Shown one piece after another: positions 1-6,599 of a DNA stretch of 35,528 nt. The notes below the pieces were generated by a model. That model was given only the letters and a program-made list of their open reading frames with translations. It had not been told where the DNA came from and ran no database searches. This DNA is from Sedimenticola sp. Its GTDB lineage: Bacteria > Pseudomonadota > Gammaproteobacteria > Chromatiales > Chromatiaceae. Every line of letters begins with the position of its first letter. Position 1 is the first letter of the stretch. Made by a program: the position numbers and the translations under genes. The stretch lies in the NCBI GenBank assembly GCA_027026755.1, contig JALVNE010000195.1, positions 1 to 35,528 on the forward strand, given 5' to 3'.

Positions 1-1
1 C

Positions 2-424
2 CGCTACCTGCTCGGGGATGGCTTGGGCCAGGGCGCCCATGGGGGTGGGTTGAGCGCCGTGCAGACCCACATGACCAACACCCTGAACACGCCGGTGGAA
101 GTGCTGGAGCAACAATATCCCCTGCGTGTGCGCCGCTATGCCATACGCCGGGGTTCCGGCGGTGCGGGACAGCGTTATGGCGGCGATGGCCTGGTGCGGG
201 AATTCGAGTTTCTCGACGCGGCAGAAGTCTCCCTGCTCACCGAGCGCCGTCGCCATGCGCCTTGGGGCCTGGCCGGGGGAAAGCCCGGCCAGCCAGGCCG
301 GAACCTGCTCAATGGCGAAGAACTGCCCGGCAAGTGCCACAGACATCTGAAACCGGGCGATGTACTGCGTGTCGAAACCCCCGGCGGTGGGGGGTATGGA
401 CGCCCCAAGGGCCAAGGAGAATAA
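2..424 (+). CDS. Hydantoinase B / 5-oxoprolinase subunit, C-terminal fragment
   Basis: The open frame enters from the left edge (first full codon at position 2) and ends at TAA 422-424, so only the last 140 residues are present. They carry hallmarks of the HyuB family: GQGAHGGG followed by HMTNTLNTPVE near the start, a GG-rich GLVREFEF stretch, and the usual closing GDVLRVETPGGGGYG. Family members act with a HyuA-type ATPase subunit in ATP-dependent opening of 5-oxoproline or hydantoin rings; which substrate applies cannot be told from this piece. The stop codon lies 5 bases before the next start codon, so the two genes are probably co-transcribed. I see no frameshift in the visible part. Confidence 0.85.
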   Translation, partial: RYLLGDGLGQGAHGGGLSAVQTHMTNTLNTPVEVLEQQYPLRVRRYAIRRGSGGAGQRYGGDGLVREFEFLDAAEVSLLTERRRHAPWGLAGGKPGQPGRNLLNGEELPGKCHRHLKPGDVLRVETPGGGGYGRPKGQGE

Positions 425-429
425 CCAGA

Positions 430-2211
430 ATGTGCGGCATCTGTGGTGAACTGCGTTTCGACGGTCAGGCGGCGGATCTGACGGCCATCGGCCGCATGAC
501 GGAACGCCTGCGCCCCCGGGGGCCGGATCATGGCGGCAGCTATTCGGATGGGGAACTGGGTTTTGGACACCGGCGCCTGTCCATCATCGACCTGTCGGAA
601 AAATCCAACCAGCCCCTGGTGGACCAGGAACTGGGTCTGGCCCTGGTGTTCAACGGCACCATCTACAACTACCGGGAGCTGCGCCGGGAGCTTCAGCAAC
701 GCGGTTATCATTTCTTTTCCGACGGTGATTCGGAAGTCATTCTAAAGGCCTACCGCGAATGGGGTGAGGATTGTCCCCAGCACCTGCATGGCATGTTTGC
801 CTTCGCCGTGTGGGACATGCGTGACAAAATCCTGTTCCTGGCCCGGGACCGCTTTGGCATCAAGCCCTGCTACTGGAGCCGGGATGACCTGCGTTTCCGC
901 TTTGCCTCCAGCCTGCCGGCTCTCCTGGCCGGAGGGGGCGTAGATACTTCCCTGGACGCGGCCGCCCTGCATTTTCAGTTCACCCTGCACGGCGTGGTGC
1001 CCGCGCCGCGCACCATTCTCAGGGGCGTGCGCAAGCTGGAACCGGCGACCTGGCTGAAGCTCCATGCCGATGGCTGGGAACAGCAGGGGCGTTACTGGGC
1101 GCTGGATGCCACCCGCCCGGATAAATCATTGAGCGAGGCAGCCTGGGTGGAGGCCACCCATGAACGCCTGCGGGCCGCCGTGGCCAAACGCAACGACATT
1201 GCCGACGTACCTGTGGGCGTGCTGCTCTCCGGTGGCCTGGATTCCAGCCTGCTGGTGGCCCTGCTGGCGGAGCTGGGCAAGAGTGATCTGCACACCTACA
1301 GCATTGGTTTCGAGGACCAGCCGGAAGAATCCGGCAACGAGTTCGAGTATTCGGATCAGGTGGTGGACCGTTACCGGCCCCATCATCACAAGATGCTGGT
1401 GCCCAACGACCAGGTGCTGGCCCGCCTGCCCGAGGCCGTGGACGCCATGGCCGAGCCCATGTTCGGCCAGGACGCCGTGGCCTTCTACCTGCTTTCTGAA
1501 CAGGTATCCCAGAGCATCAAGGTGGTGCAGTCCGGCCAGGGGGCGGACGAGGTCTTTGGCGGCTATTTCTGGTTCCAGAAAATCATGGAAGATAACCAGG
1601 GCGACTGTGCCGACCGCCTGCGGCGCTACTATTTCGACCGGGATCACGAAGAATTTCTGAACATGGTACAGGACAGTTTCCGGGTGGACGATGTCACCGG
1701 CGACTACATCCGCGAAGCCCTGAACGCCGCGGGCGCCGACCAGTGCATCGACGCCGTGCTGCGCCTGGATGCCACCACCCTCATCGTGGACGACCCGGTG
1801 AAGCGAGTGGACAACATGACCATGGCCTGGGGCCTGGAGGCCCGGGTGCCTTTTCTCGATCATGAACTGGTGGAACTGGCCGCCCGCTGTCCGCCCCAGA
1901 TCAAGTTCCAGTCCGGGGGCAAGCACCTGCTCAAGCGCGTGGCCCGGGGCATTGTGCCAGATGCCGTCATCGACCGGCCCAAGGGCTATTTCCCCATGCC
2001 GGCCCTGAAGTATGTGCGCGGTGAATTCCTGGCGTTCATGCGCGATATCCTGGATTCCCGGGCCTGCCGGGAGCGGGGGCTGTACCGCCGCAAATACGTG
2101 GAACGCCTGCTGTCAGCGCCGGAAATGCACCACACCCGCATCCAGGGCAGCAAGCTCTGGCAACTGGCTCTGCTGGAGTTCTGGCTGCAGCGGCATGTGG
2201 ATGGAATATAG
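430..2211 (+). CDS. asnO: Asparagine-synthetase-like amidotransferase, N-acetylglutaminylglutamine amide type
   Basis: 593 residues. The start at 430 gives MCGICGE, placing Cys2 at the N-terminus as the class II glutamine amidotransferase nucleophile; an upstream in-frame extension would bury it. The N-terminal glutaminase domain has RPRGPDHGG and FNGTIYNYRELR. The C-terminal synthetase domain has the ATP pyrophosphatase loop SGGLDSS at residues 267-273. GELRFDG after the first Cys, the RPKGYFPMPALKY stretch and the closing GSKLWQLALLE match the family that amidates N-acetylglutaminylglutamine to the osmolyte NAGGN, rather than AsnB. That assignment is from memory of the family. The usual neighbour, the ngg acetyltransferase, is not directly downstream; the upstream neighbour is a hydantoinase-B gene. 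An alternative is a generic asparagine synthase. Confidence 0.85.
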   Translation: MCGICGELRFDGQAADLTAIGRMTERLRPRGPDHGGSYSDGELGFGHRRLSIIDLSEKSNQPLVDQELGLALVFNGTIYNYRELRRELQQRGYHFFSDGDSEVILKAYREWGEDCPQHLHGMFAFAVWDMRDKILFLARDRFGIKPCYWSRDDLRFRFASSLPALLAGGGVDTSLDAAALHFQFTLHGVVPAPRTILRGVRKLEPATWLKLHADGWEQQGRYWALDATRPDKSLSEAAWVEATHERLRAAVAKRNDIADVPVGVLLSGGLDSSLLVALLAELGKSDLHTYSIGFEDQPEESGNEFEYSDQVVDRYRPHHHKMLVPNDQVLARLPEAVDAMAEPMFGQDAVAFYLLSEQVSQSIKVVQSGQGADEVFGGYFWFQKIMEDNQGDCADRLRRYYFDRDHEEFLNMVQDSFRVDDVTGDYIREALNAAGADQCIDAVLRLDATTLIVDDPVKRVDNMTMAWGLEARVPFLDHELVELAARCPPQIKFQSGGKHLLKRVARGIVPDAVIDRPKGYFPMPALKYVRGEFLAFMRDILDSRACRERGLYRRKYVERLLSAPEMHHTRIQGSKLWQLALLEFWLQRHVDGI

Positions 2212-2280
2212 GCCCTCATCCATTAACTCCCTCCTCCGCATGGGGGGCGTCACCCTGTATCGGCTTGGCATGGAAGTGCT

Positions 2281-2371
2281 CCCTCCTCCCCCGCGCGCGG
2301 GGGAGGGTTGATTTCATTCAGGAGGTTATCGGCATTCCGTATCGCTCCCTCCCCCCGCGCGCGGGGGAGGG
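2281..2371. repeat. Pair of G/C-rich palindromic repeats
   Basis: Two near-identical palindromes at about 2281-2307 and 2347-2371 share a CCCCCGCGCGCGGGGG core flanked by CCCTCC and GAGGG, and both continue with TTG. They lie in the 320-base spacer between the amidotransferase and glutaredoxin genes. A related shape lies at 12111-12134. Either could form a strong hairpin and may act as a terminator or transcript-stability element. I see no T-tract. Confidence 0.7.
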
Positions 2372-2532
2372 TTGGGGAGGGGGTATACCGAACCATGCCG
2401 GCAGCGGCTGATTCCCGGGAGAATATCGGGTTGGTCAGGCGCAGGCAGGGGAGTAGAATCCTTCCTTGAAATCCAGGAACAGAGCGCCCATGTCTCATGT
2501 TCCGAGAATCCGAACAGAGTGAGAACAGAACC

Positions 2533-2877
2533 ATGGACCCATTGGAAAGAATCAAAGAACAGGTGGAAAACAATCCCATCATCATCTACATGAAGGGCAC
2601 GCCCCAGTTTCCCCAGTGCGGTTTTTCCTCCCGCGCGGCGGCGGCTTTGCAGGACTGCGGCGAAAAGTTTGCTTACGTGAACGTGTTGGCGGATCCCGAA
2701 ATCTTCGAGAACCTGCCCAAGTTTGCCGATTGGCCGACCTTTCCCCAGGTGTACATCGATGGGGAGTTGATTGGAGGCTGTGACATCACCCTGGAAATGC
2801 ACGCCAGTGGTGAACTGCAGAAAATGGTCAAGGAAGCCGCGAAGAAGTGGCCTGCGGAGGAGTCCTCCGAAGGCTGA
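2533..2877 (+). CDS. grxD: Monothiol glutaredoxin (Grx4 type)
   Basis: 114 residues. It has the CGFS monothiol active site at residues 29-32, preceded by YMKGTP, and the conserved WPTFPQVYIDGELIGGCDI with the cis-Pro glutathione-binding loop. Monothiol glutaredoxins of this type bind a [2Fe-2S] cluster with glutathione, often with BolA, and deliver clusters in the cytoplasm. The ATG at 2533 gives the family's usual MDPLERIKEQ-like start; the longer frame from 2497 adds 12 residues with no family resemblance. The ribosome site before 2533 is weak. The palindromic spacer upstream suggests it is a separate transcription unit from the amidotransferase. Confidence 0.92.
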   Translation: MDPLERIKEQVENNPIIIYMKGTPQFPQCGFSSRAAAALQDCGEKFAYVNVLADPEIFENLPKFADWPTFPQVYIDGELIGGCDITLEMHASGELQKMVKEAAKKWPAEESSEG

Positions 2878-2947
2878 ACCCGAAACAACCGGCTGTTTGC
2901 GAAAAAAGGCGGGGTGTCTGCTTTCATTTATGGACTGATGACCAGGT

Positions 2948-3622
2948 TTACGCTGGCGGCAGTTCTGTTGACGTGGCCTTTCCTGACCCTGAATTGCCGG
3001 CCAGCAGGGTCAGTTCCCGCCAGCGGTTGACGATGATGCAGAACAGCTCTGCGGTCTTGCGCGTATCGTACAGGGCCGAGTGGGCCTCGCCATTGTCCCA
3101 GTCCATTCCCGCAGCGGCGGCGGCTTTGGCCAACACGGTTTCACCATAGGCCAGCCCCGCCAGGGATACGGTGTCGAAAGTGCTGAAGGGATGGAAGGGA
3201 TTACGCTTGATACCGGTTCTTTCCACCGCGGCATTGAGAAAGCCAAGGTCAAAGAAGGCATTGTGGCCCACCAGCACCGCCCGGTTGCAGTTACTGGCCT
3301 TCACCGCCTGGCGCACGGGCTTGAAGATGGTTTCCAGGGCGTCCTTTTCCGGCTTGGCGAAGCGGAAAGGATGGTGGGGATCGATGCCGGTGAAGGCCAG
3401 GGCCTTGGGGTCGAGATTGGCCCCGGGAAAAGGCTCCACGTGGACGAAGTGTGCCTCGCCAGGATGCAGAACGCCATTCTCATCCATTTCTATGACGACT
3501 GCAGCAATTTCCAGCAGAGCATCAGTATGCGCATCGAAGCCCCCGGTTTCCACGTCCACCACCACGGGTAGAAAACCGCGGAATCGGCGGTCGATGGTCA
3601 AAGGCATGGCGCTCATACTCAT
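2948..3622 (-). CDS. rnt: Ribonuclease T
   Basis: About 224 residues. This is a DEDD-family 3'-5' exoribonuclease that trims tRNA and other stable RNA 3' ends. Visible motifs are [12 protein letters not shown] (Exo I), [10 protein letters not shown] (Exo II) and [10 protein letters not shown] (Exo III), plus the RNase T signatures [22 protein letters not shown] and FCIIVNRW. Length matches the family. The start is uncertain: ATG codons at 3622, 3616 and 3607 are all possible and a longer frame reaches 3688. I chose 3622 because it has a GGGA upstream and gives a family-like N-terminus. It is divergent from mlaA, with about 165 bases between. Confidence 0.93.
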   Translation of the reverse strand: MSMSAMPLTIDRRFRGFLPVVVDVETGGFDAHTDALLEIAAVVIEMDENGVLHPGEAHFVHVEPFPGANLDPKALAFTGIDPHHPFRFAKPEKDALETIFKPVRQAVKASNCNRAVLVGHNAFFDLGFLNAAVERTGIKRNPFHPFSTFDTVSLAGLAYGETVLAKAAAAAGMDWDNGEAHSALYDTRKTAELFCIIVNRWRELTLLAGNSGSGKATSTELPPA

Positions 3623-3786
3623 GTACACAGCATATCCCAAGTGAAAGGACATATGTAAGACGTGCAGACGTGGGGGGCGCCACATCACCTGAATTCATCA
3701 AACCGGCAGATTATGAGTTTGCAGGACATTGCTGGTACACTGTTCACCCCCGAAATCGACAGAATCGCATTGTGGAGGCGGCAAGA

Positions 3787-4509
3787 ATGAAGGCAATCGG
3801 ACACGGCTTGTCCAGGCTCCTGGTCCTTGGGGTGGCGCTGTCGCTGTCCGCTTGTGCCAGTACCGGGGATCCGGACCCCTGGGAACCCTTCAATCGATCC
3901 ATGTACAAATTCAATGAAAAGCTGGACGAGTACGTGGCCAAGCCGCTGGCCAAGGGGTATCGCGCCATCACGCCGGATCCGGTAGATCGGGGAATCACTC
4001 GCTTTTTTGCCAACCTGGACGACGTACAGATGGCGCTGAACAACCTGCTTCAGGGCAAGCCCGGCCTGGCCTTTTCCGATGCCGGGCGGGTGGTGATCAA
4101 TTCCACCATCGGCCTGCTGGGTTTTCTCGACCCGGCCAGTGACCTGGGCCTGGAGAAACATGAGGAGGATTTCGGCCAGACCCTGGGCAAATGGGGGTTT
4201 TCCACCGGGCCCTATCTCGTCCTGCCTGTCATTGGTCCCAGCAACGTGCGGGATGCGGTGGGTTTTGCGGGGGACTGGGTGGTCAATCCCATCTACCGGC
4301 GCATCGACAGTGCAACTGTCAGCTGGAGCCTGTACGGGTTGCGTTATGTTGACAGAAGGGCGGATCTGCTTGGCACCAGCCGGGTGCTGGAGTCGGCCGC
4401 CATGGATCCTTACAGCTTCGTCAGAGACTCCTACTTGCAGCGTCGTCGCCATCTTGTATCCGACGGCAATGCGCCGGAAGCTTCCGACGATGATTTTTTC
4501 GTTGAATAA
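3787..4509 (+). CDS. mlaA: MlaA family lipoprotein (VacJ), outer-membrane lipid asymmetry
   Basis: 240 residues. The ATG at 3787 follows GGAGG at a good distance. An N-terminal signal ends in a lipobox, LSACAS, so the mature protein is a lipoprotein. The body has the family markers DPWEPFNRSMYKFNEKLDEYVAKP, RFFANLDD and NNLLQGK, then GFLDPASDLGLEKHEEDFGQTLGKWGF and GPYLVLPVIGPSNVRD. In the Mla system this outer-membrane protein removes mislocalised phospholipids and hands them to MlaC. The mlaFEDCB genes are not in this window, which is common. The acidic C-terminal tail (SDDDFFVE) is ordinary for the family. Confidence 0.95.
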   Translation: MKAIGHGLSRLLVLGVALSLSACASTGDPDPWEPFNRSMYKFNEKLDEYVAKPLAKGYRAITPDPVDRGITRFFANLDDVQMALNNLLQGKPGLAFSDAGRVVINSTIGLLGFLDPASDLGLEKHEEDFGQTLGKWGFSTGPYLVLPVIGPSNVRDAVGFAGDWVVNPIYRRIDSATVSWSLYGLRYVDRRADLLGTSRVLESAAMDPYSFVRDSYLQRRRHLVSDGNAPEASDDDFFVE

Positions 4510-4545
4510 TTCTATGGCTTAAAAAAAGGTTATCGTAAAAAGCGA

Positions 4546-4574
4546 TTGACTATATAAGCAAAAAAGCAAATACT
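4546..4574 (+). promoter_or_regulatory. Candidate sigma70 promoter for the sulfur globule gene
   Basis: TTGACT at 4546-4551 is followed after 17 bases by AATACT at 4569-4574, inside an A/T-rich stretch that contrasts with the GC-rich genes around it. It lies about 115 bases upstream of the globule gene start and just after the mlaA stop codon. This implies a 5' untranslated region of roughly 105 bases. Confidence 0.45.
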
Positions 4575-4689
4575 AAAACTCAAGAAAGCCGAGTGGTAAT
4601 GAGTAGCTTTCGTGGTGGAGACTAATTCGGACTTAGAAGTTGTTCCGGGAGTTTCTCGAGTTATGTTTCATCAAATAGGAGATATTTCC

Positions 4690-5040
4690 ATGAAAAAGAT
4701 GATCAAAGTTGCAGCAGTCGCAGCCCTGGTAGCTGCTTCCGCATCCGCATCCGCCTGGTGGGGCGGCCCCTGGCGTCATCATACCTGGGACGATGCCTGG
4801 GACGATGCCTGGGACGGTTGGGGCGATGGTTCTGGCGATTTCAGCTTCGGTTTCAGCGGCGGCGCCCATGGTTCTGGCTATGGCCGTGGTTACAACCGCT
4901 ATTATGATCGCTACTATGGTTACTATGGCCCTTGGGGTTATCCTCCCTATGGCTATGCTCCCTACGGCTATGCGCCTTACGCGCCGCCTGCGCCCCCGGC
5001 TCCTGCTCAGCCTCAGGCGCCTTCACAGCCTGCCAAGTAA
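4690..5040 (+). CDS. Sulfur globule protein (SgpA/SgpB, CV1/CV2 type)
   Basis: 116 residues. AGGAGA at 4677-4682 precedes ATG 4690. A clear Sec signal peptide ([20 protein letters not shown], then SA) leads to a mature protein rich in Gly, Tyr, Trp, Asp and Pro. The visible repeats are [35 protein letters not shown] and [15 protein letters not shown], ending in a Pro/Ala/Gln tail. This matches, by composition and motif order, the structural proteins coating periplasmic sulfur globules in Allochromatium vinosum. Such proteins are needed to store elemental sulfur during sulfide or thiosulfate oxidation. The gene is single, with its own promoter candidate and a strong terminator, as expected for a highly expressed structural gene. 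Confidence 0.88.
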   Translation: MKKMIKVAAVAALVAASASASAWWGGPWRHHTWDDAWDDAWDGWGDGSGDFSFGFSGGAHGSGYGRGYNRYYDRYYGYYGPWGYPPYGYAPYGYAPYAPPAPPAPAQPQAPSQPAK

Positions 5041-5063
5041 GTCGTAGCGCTTTGGCTAGAAAA

Positions 5064-5092
5064 GCCGCACCCCTCCGGGGCGCGGCTTTTTT
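5064..5092 (+). terminator. Rho-independent terminator of the sulfur globule gene
   Basis: GCCGCaCCCC, loop TCC, GGGGcGCGGC, then six T. This is a textbook stem and U-tract 24 bases after the stop codon. Confidence 0.9.
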
Positions 5093-5215
5093 ATGTCCAG
5101 GGATGGACTGTATGCCGCGAGAGGCCAGGGATGGCCGAAGCGGCGCATGTCCAGGGATGGACTGTATGCCGCGAGAGGCCAGGGATGGCCGAAGCGGCGC
5201 ATGTCCAGGGATGGA
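5093..5215. repeat. 54-bp tandem repeat, two full copies plus a partial third
   Basis: Units at 5093-5146 and 5147-5200 are identical over 54 bases, and a third begins at 5201 before diverging after about 15 bases. Each unit contains two small palindromes, TCCA-GGGA-TGGA and GGCCA-GGGA-TGGCC. Pieces of the unit recur further on: GCCGAAGCGGCGCATGTCCA near 5344-5363 and TATGCCGCGAGAGGCCA near 5269-5285. All overlapping open frames encode the repeat itself and look non-coding. Confidence 0.9.
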
Positions 5216-5249
5216 GTGGCAGAAAATTGCTCCTGCATTTTCTGCACTT

Positions 5250-5520
5250 CCGCCATCCGTGGCGGTCGTATGCCGCGAGAGGCCATGGCACTGGAACTGT
5301 TCCTGACAGTTCCAGCATTTCCTCCATCCATGGAGGTCATGGGCCGAAGCGGCGCATGTCCAGTTCGTAGGTCGGGCTTCAGCCCGACGATGGATGCCGC
5401 CACAGGGGATGTCGGACTGAAGTCCGATCTACATTCCTGCATTCCCGGCACTTCCGCCATCCCTGGCGGTCGGCAGATAACTGCTCCCTGCGTGATCTGC
5501 ACTTCCGCCATCCTTGGCGG
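5250..5520. repeat. Cluster of CCATCC-core hairpins
   Basis: Hairpins with the same loop but different stems occur at 5250-5265 (CCGCCA tccg TGGCGG), 5321-5336 (CCTCCA tcca TGGAGG), 5454-5469 (CCGCCA tccc TGGCGG) and 5505-5520 (CCGCCA tcct TGGCGG). Between them, 5291-5315 holds a separate perfect 10-bp stem (CTGGAACTGT with a 5-base loop). The spacer 5093-5580 holds no convincing gene. Confidence 0.8.
5367..5433. repeat. REPIN-like repeat, copy 1
   Basis: The left half is GTAGGTCGGGCTTCAGCCCG and the right half is GTCGGACTGAAGTCCGATCT, followed by ACA. Each half is itself a palindrome and the two halves are inverted relative to each other. The same arrangement recurs at 20135-20195 and 28106-28176, with a left half only at 27887-27910. 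The middle here differs from the other copies. Confidence 0.85.
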
Positions 5521-5533
5521 TTGTTTGCGGCGA

Positions 5534-5789
5534 GAGGTCAGGGACGGGCGCCCTTTGGTTCTGCTGATGGGAAAGTAGAAGAATTCCACCCTATACTTGA
5601 ATTGAGAGAAGGCAGACAGTGGGGTTTGTTGCGAATAATCAATGCAAGATATTGTTAATTAAGTGTAATAATACATTGAAAATAATAAATATCTGCCTGA
5701 TGTAGATTCCCCCTGAGTGAGCAGCATTTATCCGGGGCGGAGCAAGGCAAGAGATCGGCTCTTTCCAACCTTGTATTCGGAAACGCGTG
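5534..5789. promoter_or_regulatory. Leader region of the Crp-family gene with an AT-rich patch
   Basis: About 250 bases without a gene. Positions 5630-5693 are strikingly A/T-rich (TTAATTAAGTGTAATAATAC and surroundings) compared with the rest of the window, as expected of a promoter or regulator-binding area. I cannot assign a confident -35/-10 pair or a Crp/Fnr-type TTGAT-N4-ATCAA box. Confidence 0.35.
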
Positions 5790-6482
5790 ATGGATGCCTA
5801 TAGCATAGCCAATGTATTGAACCGCATGCCTATTTTCCAAGGTCTGGAGGCGGAACTTTTGTATCTGCTGTCCAGGGGGGGCAAGGAACTCGTGGTGAGC
5901 AAGGGTGAACGGGTATTCCAGAAGGGGGACCGGGCCCATGGTTTCTACTTCGTGTTGGAAGGGCGATTCAAGCTCGCGTTCATTTCTTCCCGGGGCACGG
6001 AAAAAGTGGTGGAGATCGTTCATCAGAACCAGAGTTTTGGTGAGTCCGTGATTCTGGCCGATGGCATCTGGCCTTATTATTCACAGGCCTTGATGGACAG
6101 TCGTCTTCTGCATGTGCCTTCCAGCGCCTTCCTGGAGGTGGTGAGTGCTGATCGCGGGGCAGCGGACATGCTGTTGCGCAACATGGCCCGCCGCCTGTCA
6201 CAGTTGTTTTCCGACATGGAGGCTTTCTGCCTGCTCACCTCCAGAGAAAGGGTGGTCGGCTATTTGTTGAGGGAGATCGAGCAAAAGCGGCAACGGGGTG
6301 ATGATGACATGGTAGTGGAACTGCCGGATACCAAGGCTAACACGGCTTCCCTGCTGAACCTGACGCCGGAAACCTTCTCCCGGATCATTCATACCCTGGA
6401 ACGGGAGGAAATCATCGCTGTCTCCCGGCGCAAGGTCGTGGTGCGGGATCTGTCCCGCCTGCAACAGGGTGGGGGCTGCTGA
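5790..6482 (+). CDS. Crp/Fnr family transcriptional regulator
   Basis: 230 residues from ATG 5790; a GTG directly before it at 5787 is an equally possible start. GGAAA at 5779-5783 fits as ribosome site. Residues 10-120 form a cyclic-nucleotide-binding-like beta-roll (QKGDRAHGFYFVLEGRFKL, FGESVIL). The C-terminal winged helix contains LPDTKANTASLLNLTPETFSRIIHTLEREEII, with the recognition helix around TPETFSRI. There is no N-terminal Cys cluster, so it is not an iron-sulfur FNR; the residues needed for cAMP binding are not evident, so the effector is unknown. Position between the globule gene and soeABC, same strand, suggests it controls sulfur oxidation genes; that is inference. Confidence 0.9.
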   Translation: MDAYSIANVLNRMPIFQGLEAELLYLLSRGGKELVVSKGERVFQKGDRAHGFYFVLEGRFKLAFISSRGTEKVVEIVHQNQSFGESVILADGIWPYYSQALMDSRLLHVPSSAFLEVVSADRGAADMLLRNMARRLSQLFSDMEAFCLLTSRERVVGYLLREIEQKRQRGDDDMVVELPDTKANTASLLNLTPETFSRIIHTLEREEIIAVSRRKVVVRDLSRLQQGGGC

Positions 6483-6530
6483 ACCCATATACCTTGTCTG
6501 ATTCGGGGGTTTTTCCAGGGGCGCGACAAG

Positions 6531-6559
6531 TGTACATTAGTGCAGCCTAATATTATACT
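6531..6559 (+). promoter_or_regulatory. Candidate promoter for soeABC
   Basis: TGTACA at 6531-6536, a 17-base spacer, and TATACT at 6554-6559, about 40 bases before the soeA start. The surrounding 30 bases are A/T-rich. No obvious inverted repeat for the neighbouring Crp-family protein was found. Confidence 0.45.
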
Positions 6560-6599
6560 TTACTGATTATTGCCCTGTAAGCTGCCGCGGACTCGAATC

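Noticed and set aside
5093..5200. 54-bp repeats considered as a CRISPR array
   Set aside because: Units are directly adjacent and identical throughout, with no variable spacers, and no cas genes are nearby.
5056..5589. Long open frames on both strands across the spacer after the globule gene (177 and 161 residues)
   Set aside because: They translate the 54-bp tandem repeat and the hairpin repeats, with no signal of a protein family and no ribosome site; treated as non-coding.
6483..6599. FNR/Crp-type operator upstream of soeA
   Set aside because: No TTGAT-N4-ATCAA or TGTGA-N6-TCACA palindrome could be found by eye.
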